NCBI GenBank assembly: GCA_008729055.1
Contig: SDUX01000004.1
Span: forward strand, 5,038,559-5,102,558
Length of the DNA: 64,000 nt
Origin: Pyropia haitanensis
Taxonomy: Eukaryota > Rhodophyta > Bangiophyceae > Bangiales > Bangiaceae
Reading direction: 5' to 3'
Shown piece after piece: positions 11,006-20,373 of this stretch; the stretch's first letter is position 1, and each line of letters begins with the position of its first letter. Position numbers and translations under genes: made by a program. The notes under the pieces are model-generated. The model made no database searches, was not told the DNA's origin, and saw only the letters and a list, made by a program, of their open reading frames with translations.

Positions 11006-13692
11006 ATGGATCCTCCCCTTGGGTCGTTTGTTCCCCAAACGCACCTGCGCGAGGCGCCCGTCCCCAACGCCGCCGCGGCCGCTCTGCTCGTCATCGACAT
11101 CCAAAACTATTGCAGCCATCCGGCAGGGGGTCGCTGGCGCGGCAGCCGCGGCGGCAGCCGCGGCGGTGGCGGCGGCGGCGGCGATAGCGGGGCTGAGACC
11201 GCGTCCTCCGAGGCTGGTGTCGACGACGCACCGCCCGCAGACCCCCCCGGCGGGGCCTACTACTGGCGCCGCCTCACGTCGGTGGTGGCCAACATTTCGT
11301 CCCTGCAGGCCGCGTCTCGGGCTGCGGGCGTGGAGGTCCTTTTCACCGTCATGGCCTCGCTCACCGCCGACGGGCGGGAGCGGTCGCTCGACTACAAGCT
11401 CAGCGGCTTCCACATCCCCGCCGGCGCGTGGGACGCGCGCGTCCTGGACGCGGTCGCCCCCGTCGGCGACGAGATGGTGCTGCCAAAGGGCTCCTGCTCC
11501 GTCTACGTGTCGACAGCGGCGGCGTACCTGCTTCGGAACCTGGGCGTCACGCACCTGCTCATCGTTGGCGGCCTCACGGAGCAGTGCGTGGAGAGCGCGG
11601 TGCGCGACTTTTGCGACGCGGGCTTCCTCGTCACGCTCGTGGAGGACGCGGTGGTGACGACCAGCGCCGCCGCGCAGGCCGCATCGGTGGCGGCGGTGCG
11701 CGGGTTTTGCCGCGTCCGCGACACGGCGGCGGTGGTGGCCGAGCTGGGGGGGCTCCCGCGCCGGCTCCGGCGGCCCGCGCCGGCGCCGGCGCCGTGGGCG
11801 TCGCCGGCACCCGCACAGGTCAACGCTCCGGGGTCGCCGCCTTTGCCGCCACAGTCACCATCGCCGCCGTCACCGGGTGTGGCCACGTCTGCCCCCCTCC
11901 CCCCCGCCATTTTGTCACGCCCGCACGCCGTCGCTGTGTCCAGGCCCTTTTCTCTTTCCCCCGCCCCCCGTCCACCCACGCTCCCCCCCACCGCCGCCTA
12001 TGTCCGGTTTGAAGTGTACGACTTGAACGGCATTGCGCGGGGCAAGACCGTCCCCGCCCGCCACGCGAGTCGGCCCGTGGCCCTGTTCCTCGGCACCACC
12101 GCCGGGACGGCAGCCACGTCGTTGGGGTTCCCCCCCGAGGTGTCCGCCGCGGGGTACCCCAACACCGCCCTCCTGCCCGACTGGTCCACCGCCACCCTCC
12201 TGCCGTGGGTGCGGGGGCCCCCCGTCGCGCGGGTTGTGTGCGAACAGACGGGCGCCGACGGGGGGTTGCTGCGGGCGCTCCCGCGGACGGTGCTGCGGGC
12301 GCAGCTGGACGCGCTGGCCGAGGCGGTGGCGCCACTGCTGGGGGCGTCCCCGATGGAAAATGGTGGCGGTCCAGTTGGCGGCAACGAACGTGGCGAAGGT
12401 GTCAGCGGTGGTGGCGGTGACGGCGGCGGCGGTAGCGGCCCGCCGCCGGCAGTGCGGGTGCTGGCGGCGTTTGAGTACGAGTTTACCCTCTGCCGTGTCG
12501 TCCACGATACGTGTGGTGACGGCTGTGGCGGGCGTCCGACGACGTGTGGGCGGCTGGTGCCTGCCTATCCCGGCGTCGACGTGTTTGCGAGTGCCCAGAC
12601 CGCCCTAAGCGCCGCCTTCACGGCCGACCTGGACGCGGCGGCGGCGGCGATTGGCATCGACGTCCTGACCATCAACGCCGAGTACGGCCCCGCACAGGTG
12701 GAGGTGACGTTTGCGCCCCACTGGGGCGTCGCGGCTGCCGACGCGGCGGCGGCGTTCAAGGGCGCCGTCAAGGAGGTGGCGGCCGCTCACGGGCTGGCCG
12801 CCACGTTCATGACGCGCCCATTTCCGCACGCCGGCGGCGCCGCGTGCGGCGGCCACCTGAACCTGTCGCTGTGGACGGCGGGGGCGGGGGCGGGCGGCGG
12901 CGGCGCCGTCAACCTGTTTGACGCGCCGGCCGCACCGGCGGGCCTATCGGCAATTGGCCGGCACTTTCTGGCCGGCGTCCTGCACCACGCGCCCGGCCTG
13001 GCCGCGCTGCTGTCACCGACCGTCAACTGCTACACGGGGCGTGGGGAGCTGGACGGCTGGGCGCCCGTGGCGGCGTGCTGGGGAGTGGACAACCGGTCGG
13101 CGTGCGTGCGGGTCAAGCCGCCGCCGCCGCCGCCGCCGACGCTGCCGCCGTCACTGGGCGCCGCCGCTGCGGCGGCGGGCCCGGCGGTCGCGGACGCGGC
13201 AGCGGGGGCCGCCCCCCCCCTCCCCCACAACCCCCCCGGCGGGGGCACCTACCTCGAGTTTCGCCAGCCGTCGGCGGTGGCGGCCCCCCACGTGGCCCTC
13301 GCGGCGGTCGTCGCGGCGGGCACCGACGGCATCCGCCGGCGGCTGGGCGACTCCCTTCCCCCCCCCATCACCGGCACGGCGTCCGACGCGGTGCGCGCCG
13401 GCGCGGCGGCTGTCACCGCCGGCGGGCAGCTGCCCACTGACCTGCCCGCCGCGCTCGCCGCGTTTGCCGCAGACGCGCGGCTGGCCGGCGCGCTCGGCGA
13501 GCCGTTCAGCACCTGGTTTGGCGCGGTGAAGGCCACGGAGCTGCGCGAGTGGGACGTCGCTGCCCGCGGGGAGGGGCGGCGGGGGCGGGTGGGGAACATG
13601 GGCTGGGGGTGGGAGAAGGGGGGTGGGGGGGGGGGGATGGCGAGGTGGACGACGCCGAACTCGCCCGCCGGCTGTACGCCAAGCTACTGTGA
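11006..13692 (+). CDS. isochorismatase-family hydrolase fused to glutamine synthetase-type ligase
   Basis: 876 aa from exons 11006-13588 and 13645-13692, with a 56-nt GT-AG intron, phase 0. Residues 1-250 are an isochorismatase-fold cysteine hydrolase: Asp31 in LLVIDIQNYC, Lys161 in VLPKGSC and Cys194 in GGLTEQCVESAVRDF form the family triad. A Pro-rich linker follows. Residues about 330-876 are a glutamine synthetase: beta-grasp part with YDLNGIARGKTVP, then AFEYEFTL (Glu490, Glu492), NAEYGPAQVEVTF, GGHLNLSLW (His617), SPTVNCYTGR, NRSACVRV and YLEFRQPSAVAAPHVALAA, so metal, glutamate and ATP site motifs are largely present. The final exon adds VDDAELARRLYAKLL. Hydrolases of this fold act on amides and ureides such as N-carbamoyl compounds; coupling to a ligase that uses ammonia or an amine suggests channelling. 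The substrate is unknown. The GS half resembles type I/FluG-like or polyamine-glutamylating enzymes more than cytosolic GS II. Confidence 0.85.
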
Positions 13693-14527
13693 AAGGGGGA
13701 TGGCGGAGGAGGGGCGGGGGAACGGGCTCCCATACGGACAATCCCCCCGCGTGCATGCGTATGGGAGGCGGCGGAGGTGGAAAGGGAGAGGACGGCGCCG
13801 CCGCCCGACAGGGGCATTCGGCGACGGTACGTGCCACGACGGCCGCCCGTGCTTTGGCCGTTCCCTCCACCCCACCCTGCGCGGTGGGTGCCAGCCGGCA
13901 GCCCCGCGGCGCTGCCGCGGCGGCCAGCAGAGTGCCCACCCGGGGGGGGGGCACGCGTGCGCGCGAGCGCCCCCTCGCGGGGGCGGCGGTGGCCGCTGGC
14001 GTCGCCCCCTCCCCCCCGCGCCCGCGGGTCTCGCCCATGCGGGACGGCCGCCACTGGGCCGCCACTGGGCGGGGGGTGGCGGGGTTGGGTGAGGGGCGGT
14101 GGCGGCGGTCCCCCACCGGTGCGGCGCCCCCCCCCACGGGACAACCCCCCCCTCCTTCCCGCCCCCCACACGCTCCACCAGAGGCGGCACGTCCCGCCGC
14201 CGGCGCGTCCGTGCGCGCCGCAGCTGGCGCCCCCCGCGCGGCCCGGTCGTGTGCACGCCGTTTGGCGGGGCGTGGCGGTGTCCTCGTCTCGCCTGCGCGG
14301 GCGGCGTTGCCGCGGCGGGGCGGCCACCCCCGCGCCACCCGTTCGACGGCAGCAGATCCCCCAGGCGGTCGCGGACTGGCAAGGATGGCAACGGCGGACT
14401 GCAAAGACTCGATGGGTCTGCTCGGAGGGGCGGGAGGGGCGACGGGCGGGCGACGGTCCGTTCATCCCTTCCCCCCCCCCCCCATCCCCCCCCCCCCCGC
14501 GCCTCCTCCTCCACCCACGCCGCCGCC
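13693..14527. other. convergent intergenic region, nothing recognised
   Basis: Separates the 3' ends of the fusion gene (+) and the IGPS-like gene (-). It is G/C-rich with poly-C runs near 14470-14500. The long open frames here are compositional shadows. Confidence 0.5.
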
Positions 14528-15525
14528 TCACACAATGACCGCGTCAAGGAGCGGGGCGACCCCCTCCCAGTCGTCCCCTCCCACGTCGGCAAGGACGACC
14601 CCCCCCCCTGCCGGTACGCGTCCCCCCCCAGCGCGTCGTACAGCTCGGCCACCCCCCCCACCCCCCCCTCTAGCGTCTCCAGGTCGCGCTCGCACAGCAG
14701 CACCCCCCCCACCGGCACCCCCCCCTCCCATAGCCGCCGCACGACACCCGCCTGCGCGGCGTCGTGTACCTCCACCACAGCAACCGCGCCGCCCACCGAG
14801 ACTGCCTTGATCAGGTACCGCAGGTCGTCGCCGCCAAAGACCGCGGCGGGCACCACCACCGCGTCGGCGCCGGCCAGCCGCGCCGCCCACACCGCGTAGC
14901 CGCCCGCAATAATCGCCGCGGCGAGCACCACCCCGCCGCCGCCGTCGCCAACCGCGACGCCCGCGTCGGCCGCGACGCGCGCGCGCGAAATGTCCGCCGC
15001 GGACCCCGACGGGACCGCCACGCCCACCGCCCCCGCCGACGGCGTGGCGGCCGCGCCCGCCTCAACCCGCGACAGCACCGCCACGTCAGCCGAGCTGGTG
15101 AGGCGACTGACAAACGGGTTGGGCCGCCGCGGCGCGCCGAGCACCTGCGCGCGGAGGGTGAGGAAGGGCGTCTTCTCCTTGGCGTAGGCCATCGCCTGCC
15201 CCGCCGCCCAGACGGCCGCCTCGTACGCGTTGGCGGGCACCGCCGCCATCTCGGGCACCGACCACGCGACCGCGTCCGACACGACGGCGCGGCCCGACAG
15301 GAGCGGCTCGCGGCGGACCCAGCCGGCGCCGGTGGGGGTGGGGGGGGGTCAGGCGCGACGGGGGGGGGGTGTCGGGGGGGGGGGGGGGGGGGGGTTGGTC
15401 ATGGCCGACGGACCCCGCCGCCGTGTCGGCGGCGGGGCGGGCCGCCCGGGCCGCCCGCGGCCGCCCGCGGCCGGCCGGCGGTGCGCGCAAAACGCGCCGG
15501 GGGGGACAGGCACAAACGCCGCCAT
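14528..15525 (-). CDS. indole-3-glycerol-phosphate-synthase-like protein, plastid leader, probable pseudoenzyme
   Basis: A minus-strand frame from about 15306 to 14528 reads like the C-terminal half of the IGPS (TrpC) barrel: ARLAGADAVVVP, FGGDDLRYLIKAV, VAVVEVHDAAQ, then VGGVLLCERDLETLEGG. The VEVHD glutamate is kept. The Lys of the LRKDF strand and the Asn of NNRDL are not; LLCERDL stands there, so normal catalysis is doubtful. The frame breaks in a 10-G run (14599-14608); one more G restores VVLADVGGDDWEGVAPLLDA and a TGA at 14528. A likely first exon starts at 15525 with MAAFVPVPPGAFCAHRRPA, a plastid-type leader. An acceptor CGCGAG at 15307 follows a poly-C tract, but I cannot fix the donor in phase. 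The gene is divergent from ASADH. Confidence 0.55.
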
Positions 15526-16190
15526 GGGGGGGGGAGGGCGCGGGGAAAGGGGAAGAAGCAGACCGGACAGGGGCGCGCTCGACGGACCCGGGTGGAACGG
15601 GACAAGCACTCTGACGGGGATGGCCCGTGACGCCGTGGCAGTGGCGGCACGCGGACGGGGGTTGCGGTCGTGACAGCAACGGCGGGGTGGACGCGGCGCA
15701 CGGATCACGGATGCGAGAGAGTAGTCAGTTGTAGCGCGAGCGCTGCGCGAGGCCACGGAGGCGCCGCGCAGATCCGCGACTCGCCGGCTGCGTGTGTGGC
15801 TGTGACGGCAGCCGCGACCCAATCAAGCCGCGACCCAATTCTTACAATGGTTCGCACTGTACCCTCATACGGTGCTACTTTTCTGTATCCGGTGAGCTCC
15901 GCCACGGGCGCACCTGTCCGTGCCAATGTGGCCGCGGCGATCCCTGTTGGCAATGGCGGCGCCGCGCCCCGCCGGGATCACCCAGATTTCCTTGATCGCG
16001 CAGCGGAGATAGTCTGCGCGCGATCCGCGCCCACGCCATCGCCGCCGCGCTCGGCCGCGCGTGTGCACGCATCACGGCGCGGTCGTGTTCCCCCCCCCCC
16101 CTGCCACCCCACCCCGCCACCTGACAGCCCGACGCCGCTCTCCCCGCTCGCGCCCTCCTCCTCCCTGTTGCCTTTCATTGACCCGTCATC
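15526..16190. promoter_or_regulatory. shared divergent 5' region of IGPS-like and ASADH genes
   Basis: 665 bp separate two start codons pointing away from each other, so both promoters must lie here. The plus strand becomes CT-rich (16090-16185) just before the ASADH ATG. No TATA box or defined site could be assigned. Confidence 0.45.
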
Positions 16191-17531
16191 ATGGCGGCGC
16201 CCTATTGCAGCGCCTTTGTGCCCGCCGCCGTCTTTGTGCCCGCCGCCCGCGGCGGCCGCGCGGCGCGCTGTGGGGCGCGGCCGGCGGCGCCCGCCGGGCG
16301 GCGGGCGGCGGCGGGGTCGGCGCACCTGGGTGCCGCCGCCGCCTTTTCTTCCACGGCAGCGGTAGGGGCGGCGGCGTCTGCGTTTGGGGGATCGTCGGCG
16401 GCGCCGGCGGCCGGCCGGCCGGCCACCGCCGCGGCGTCGGTGGTGATGGCGATTGCGCCCGGCAGCCGCGTCAAGGTTGGCGTGCTGGGCTGCACCGGGT
16501 CGGTCGGCCAGCGCTTCCTCACCCTCCTCGAGGGCCACCCCTGGTTTGACGTGGTCGCCCTCGGCGCGTCCCCGCGGTCGGCGGGCAAGGCGTACGCGGA
16601 GGCGGCCAACTGGAAGCAGGCGACGCCCATCCCCGCCGCGTACGCCGGGCTGACCGTCTCCGAGTGCTCGCCAACGGCGGGCGCGATGGCCGACTGTGCG
16701 GTCATCTTTTCGGGCCTCGACTCGTCCATCGCGGGGGAGGTGGAGGACGCGTTTGCCGCGGCGGGCGCGGCGGTCTTCTCCAACGCCAAGAACCACCGGA
16801 TGGACGAGGACGTGCCCATCCTCATCCCGCCCGTCAATGCGGACCACGTGGACATCCTCGCCGCGCAGCGGGCGGGCCGCGGCTGGACGACGGGGTGCAT
16901 CGTGACCAACGCCAACTGCTCGACGACGGCGCTGACAATTGCGCTGGTGCCCATCCAGCGCGCGTTTGGCATCAAGTCGCTGACCGTCGCGACGATGCAG
17001 GCCATCTCGGGGTCGGGCTACCCGGGGCTGCCGAGCATGGACATCTTGGACAATGTGGTGCCGCTCATTGGCGGGGAGGAGGAGAAGATGGAGGAGGAGG
17101 CGATGAAGATCCTGGGCGGTCTGACGGAGGCCAAGGACGCGTTTGCGCCCGCCGACCTGACCGTGTCGGCCATGTGCAACCGGGTCAACGTGCTCGACGG
17201 GCACACCGAGGCGGTGTCGCTCAAGCTGGTAAAGCCCGCCACGCCCGCCGAGGTGATTGCCGCGATCGAGGCGTTCCCGTCTGTGTCCAAGGACCTCAAC
17301 CTGCCGTCCGCGCCGGCCAAGGACGTGGTGTACACGGCCGTCGCGGACCGGCCGCAGCCGAGGCTGGACCGCATGCTCGGCGCGGGCTTTACCGTGTCGG
17401 TCGGCCGCGTCCGCGGGTGCAACATTGCCGACATCCGGCTGGTGTGCATGGGCCACAACACGATTGTCGGCGCCGCGGGCGGCAGCGTCCTCAACGCGGA
17501 GCTGTGCATCACCAAGGGCCTGATTGGGTGA
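16191..17531 (+). CDS. ASD: aspartate-semialdehyde dehydrogenase, plastid-targeted
   Basis: Second enzyme of the aspartate pathway: reduces aspartyl phosphate with NADPH to aspartate semialdehyde, the branch point to lysine, threonine and methionine. Intronless, 446 aa. About 95 N-terminal residues, starting MAAPYCSAFVPAAVFVP and rich in Ala, Arg and Ser, precede the enzyme and look like a plastid transit peptide. The Rossmann motif is VGVLGCTGSVGQRF. The catalytic cysteine is Cys243 in VTNANCSTTAL, with SGSGYPG after it. The acid-base histidine is His338 in NRVNVLDGHTEAVSL, and the protein ends MGHNTIVGAAGGSVLNAEL. Lengths and motifs match the archaeal/fungal-type branch of the family. The downstream side of its promoter region is shared with the IGPS-like gene. 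Identity is certain; plastid targeting is inferred. Confidence 0.95.
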   Translation: MAAPYCSAFVPAAVFVPAARGGRAARCGARPAAPAGRRAAAGSAHLGAAAAFSSTAAVGAAASAFGGSSAAPAAGRPATAAASVVMAIAPGSRVKVGVLGCTGSVGQRFLTLLEGHPWFDVVALGASPRSAGKAYAEAANWKQATPIPAAYAGLTVSECSPTAGAMADCAVIFSGLDSSIAGEVEDAFAAAGAAVFSNAKNHRMDEDVPILIPPVNADHVDILAAQRAGRGWTTGCIVTNANCSTTALTIALVPIQRAFGIKSLTVATMQAISGSGYPGLPSMDILDNVVPLIGGEEEKMEEEAMKILGGLTEAKDAFAPADLTVSAMCNRVNVLDGHTEAVSLKLVKPATPAEVIAAIEAFPSVSKDLNLPSAPAKDVVYTAVADRPQPRLDRMLGAGFTVSVGRVRGCNIADIRLVCMGHNTIVGAAGGSVLNAELCITKGLIG

Positions 17532-18251
17532 AGGCCGTAGGGAGTGGCGTGCGGAGGGCGCTGATGATAGTCTTTTCTTCTCCTCTCTCTCTGTTTTCTG
17601 TCCCGTGTTCTGCGCACTGTGGCGGCTGCGCTGGCTCCCCGTCCCGCGGCATCCTACGGCTCGGTCATGGCGTGGCGGCGCTGCTGCCGCCGCCGCTCGG
17701 TCGTGGCGCGACGGCGCTGCTGCAGCCGCCGCCGGCGTGGCGGCACGCCCGAGTGAGTGGCCAGCGGGAGGGGGGGGATGCAGACCGGCATGGGAACGGC
17801 AACGGGGCAACGAGGGTGGGAGGTCTGGGGGCGGCGGGTCGCTACCCGAGGTCGGCCGCCCAGGCACCGCAGCTATTTAGATACAATAAGGGGGCGTCAG
17901 CCCAGCAGCGCCCCGCGCGTCGCCGCTGATTAAGACCACGGACAAGCACGTCGGTGATGTTTTCCCAGACCACGCGGAGACCCCTGCTGTGGGTACGCTG
18001 TCCCCGGCGGGGCGCGCCCGTGACACACAGAAGGCGCACAGAGAAAGAAAGAACACGTCACAGATGAACGACGGGTCTCACACGCCGCGCACATTGACCA
18101 CGTCGATGCGACTATAAATACTTTATTCTTGGTGCTACGACTCTTTATACTTTCTATTGGTAGACACGTCCCGACCACCACCTCTCACCACGCGCCCGCC
18201 CTCCCATCCTCCCATCAGAGTCCCCTTGCCCACCCCCCGCTCTCTCCTCAC
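17532..18251. other. intergenic, nothing recognised
   Basis: 3' flank of ASADH facing the 3' flank of the first zinc-finger gene (convergent). 17560-17610 is TC-rich and 18110-18160 is AT-rich, probably transcript 3' ends. No RNA gene seen. Confidence 0.4.
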
Positions 18252-18317
18252 ACGCCGTGGGTCGTGCTGGGACAAGCTCCCCCGCTCACGAGTCTGCTCC
18301 TCACACGCGTCACACGG
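18252..18317 (-). pseudogene. remnant of a third C2H2 finger after the first zinc-finger gene
   Basis: Just past the end of the gene, in another frame, the minus strand reads CDACEEQTRERGSLSQH, that is C-x2-C-x12-H with the second histidine lost. It aligns with the third finger of the neighbouring paralogue (CDVCGRRFGERGNMAKH), including the DNA words for GERG. The paralogue's intact finger follows HMRTVH directly. Here HMRTVH is followed by GPV and a stop, so a small frame-changing mutation appears to have cut the finger off. Confidence 0.6.
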
Positions 18318-20373
18318 GACCGTGCACCGTCCGCATGTGCTTGGAGCGGCACGACCTGCGGGCAAAGGCCTTGCCACACACGGCACACGCGTGCGAGCGG
18401 TGGCGCTCATGGACCTCCTGGCGGTGCCGCTTGACGTCGCGCCGCCGCGTAAACGTCGCCGAGCACGTCGTGCACGCGTGCGGGCGCTGTGTCTTGGCCA
18501 CCCCCCCAACAGCGCCGCGGGGGAACTGGCAGGCGGCGCCGCACCGAGGCAGCGACCGCCGCGGCGGCGCGAGCGCCAGCAGCGTCCGCCGCTCTTCTTC
18601 AACACTCGAGACGGCGGCTACGGCGACGGCCTCGAGCTCCGCGTGTATCGCTGGCGCCTTTTCCGCACCGCCCACGGCGCCGCCGCTCCCGCCGCTGCCG
18701 ACGGACGCGGGGCCGCCCGTGGCGGCGCCGCCGCCGTCGCGGCGCGCCGGCGCGCCCGGCGCGGTGCCGCCGCCGACGCCGCCGAGGCGGGCAGCCGCGG
18801 TCGGGCGGGCGTGGACGGCCGCCCCGGTAGCAAAGCGGGGCGGGGGGGGCGACAGCAGCAGCCGCCCCGGGATGGGCGCAAACGCCAGCCGCCGCAGCCG
18901 CCGCGCCTCGACGGTGTTGGCCGCCGCGGCCGCCGCGGCCGCCGCGTCGGTGGCTGCGGCCGAGGCGCCGCGCGCGACGCCGCCGCTAACGTCGAGCGTG
19001 AGGCCGGCCGTGGCGGCGCCGCCGACGCGGCCAGCGGGGAGGGTGGCGCACCGGGCGCCGCCGAGCTGCGGTGCCATCCCGTTTGGGCGGAGAGCGGGCA
19101 GCGGACCGCCGTCGAGTCCGTCGCCCCCGCTCGTCGCGAGGAGCGGCACGGGCGGGCAGCGGCGGAGGTCCTTGTCGTCGCTGCCCGATCGCGAGCGAGC
19201 CAAGATGCGTGCCTTGAGGTCAAAAGACCGCCCGTTGGCGACGGTGTCACCCGCTCCGCCATCGGGTCCACTGCCTGCGTCGCTTCCGTCACTGCTGCTG
19301 CATCCGACGCTGCCGCGGTTGTCACCGTTGGCCCCACCGCTCAGACGGTCGATGCCGGTCTTGGACGCGGCGCGCCGCCCGTCAACCGCCGGGGTAGTGG
19401 CACCAACGAGGCCGGTAGCGCCTTCCAGGGAGCTGCCAGAGGTCTCACTGTCCCCGTCACTCCCTTCCGACGTCGAAGCGGGCGGCTCGGTAGCGCAGGC
19501 TCCCTTGTCAAACGGGCCGCGTTCAGCCTGCTGGGCCGACGTCTCGCCCATCACCGTTGCCCAGTACGAGGTGCGCTGAGTCACGGCAGAGGTGTTTGCT
19601 CCGGACAAAGCCGCGGCCGCCGGCGACCTCGCCGGCGACCCACGGACGCCTGGAGTAGTCCGGCTTTCTGCGGCGGAGCCGACAACCACTGGAAGCGCCG
19701 CCCGCGGGGAGCCACCTCCGTTGGTCGCTACGGACAGGAAGGCCTTGGTGGGCGTCTTCTTCCAGCCAGAGCTCCCTTGTCGGTCGTCGTCACCGCCGCC
19801 GCGGCCACCGGTGGAGCCGCCCTCCGGCGACTGCGCGCGGCGCTTGGACGCGCGCTCGTTAGCTACTAGGTCTTCCAGACGGGCCGGTCCGGCCGCCCGC
19901 TGTGTAGCTTCCCCGCCACTCCTCGCCTCGACGGCGAGCCTCGCCCGCTTGGTACGACCCGCCGACGCGGCTCCGTCGACCGGGAAGAGGACATGGATCG
20001 GCGGCAGCCGCTCTCCCAAGTGCGACGCCTTTGCCAACGCAGCCGCCGGCGCCGGCAGCAACGCCGGCAGGCGGAGGTGGTCGTTGCAGCGGCCCTCGGC
20101 AGGGGCACCGCCGCTGCCAACGCCGACGCCACCCTGCGTCGTCACTGCATCGTCAATGGTGGCGGCGAAGGCGGCGGCTGCAGCAGCGGCTGCGGCCGTC
20201 GCGACCTCGGCGGACACCTGACAGGAGCGGGCATGCGACGTCGTGCAATTGCCTTCGACGATCGCAAGTAGGGAGACGCGCGCCGCCGAGCCGCCGCCGC
20301 GACGGACGGACGGCATGATGGGCGACGCGGCCGTCATGGCGGGCCACCCGTGGGCGCTGCTCCCAGGGTTCAT
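18310..20373 (-). CDS. C2H2 zinc-finger protein, paralogue A (two fingers)
   Basis: Intronless, 687 aa from the ATG at 20373 (MNPGSSAHGWPAM), chosen because the paralogue starts in the same way (MDPNGSAH). Most of the protein is Ala/Gly/Ser-rich and likely disordered. The C-terminus has two C2H2 fingers, HACTTCSATFTRRRDVKRH and HACAVCGKAFARRSCRSKH, each C-x2-C-x12-H-x4-H, ending HMRTVHGPV. Conserved islands shared with paralogue B include ERASKRR, FPVDGAAS, SYWATVMGET, ERGPFD, RSFDLKARILARS and the MAPQLGG region. The role is presumably nuclear and DNA-binding; targets are unknown. It lies in tandem with paralogue B on the same strand and has lost the third finger. Confidence 0.85.
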   Translation of the reverse strand: MNPGSSAHGWPAMTAASPIMPSVRRGGGSAARVSLLAIVEGNCTTSHARSCQVSAEVATAAAAAAAAAFAATIDDAVTTQGGVGVGSGGAPAEGRCNDHLRLPALLPAPAAALAKASHLGERLPPIHVLFPVDGAASAGRTKRARLAVEARSGGEATQRAAGPARLEDLVANERASKRRAQSPEGGSTGGRGGGDDDRQGSSGWKKTPTKAFLSVATNGGGSPRAALPVVVGSAAESRTTPGVRGSPARSPAAAALSGANTSAVTQRTSYWATVMGETSAQQAERGPFDKGACATEPPASTSEGSDGDSETSGSSLEGATGLVGATTPAVDGRRAASKTGIDRLSGGANGDNRGSVGCSSSDGSDAGSGPDGGAGDTVANGRSFDLKARILARSRSGSDDKDLRRCPPVPLLATSGGDGLDGGPLPALRPNGMAPQLGGARCATLPAGRVGGAATAGLTLDVSGGVARGASAAATDAAAAAAAAANTVEARRLRRLAFAPIPGRLLLSPPPPRFATGAAVHARPTAAARLGGVGGGTAPGAPARRDGGGAATGGPASVGSGGSGGAVGGAEKAPAIHAELEAVAVAAVSSVEEERRTLLALAPPRRSLPRCGAACQFPRGAVGGVAKTQRPHACTTCSATFTRRRDVKRHRQEVHERHRSHACAVCGKAFARRSCRSKHMRTVHGPV

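Noticed and set aside
13684..14527. Continuation of the IGPS-like frame to 13684
   Set aside because: Past the 10-G run this frame reads low-complexity sequence, while the frame shifted by one base ends cleanly at 14528.
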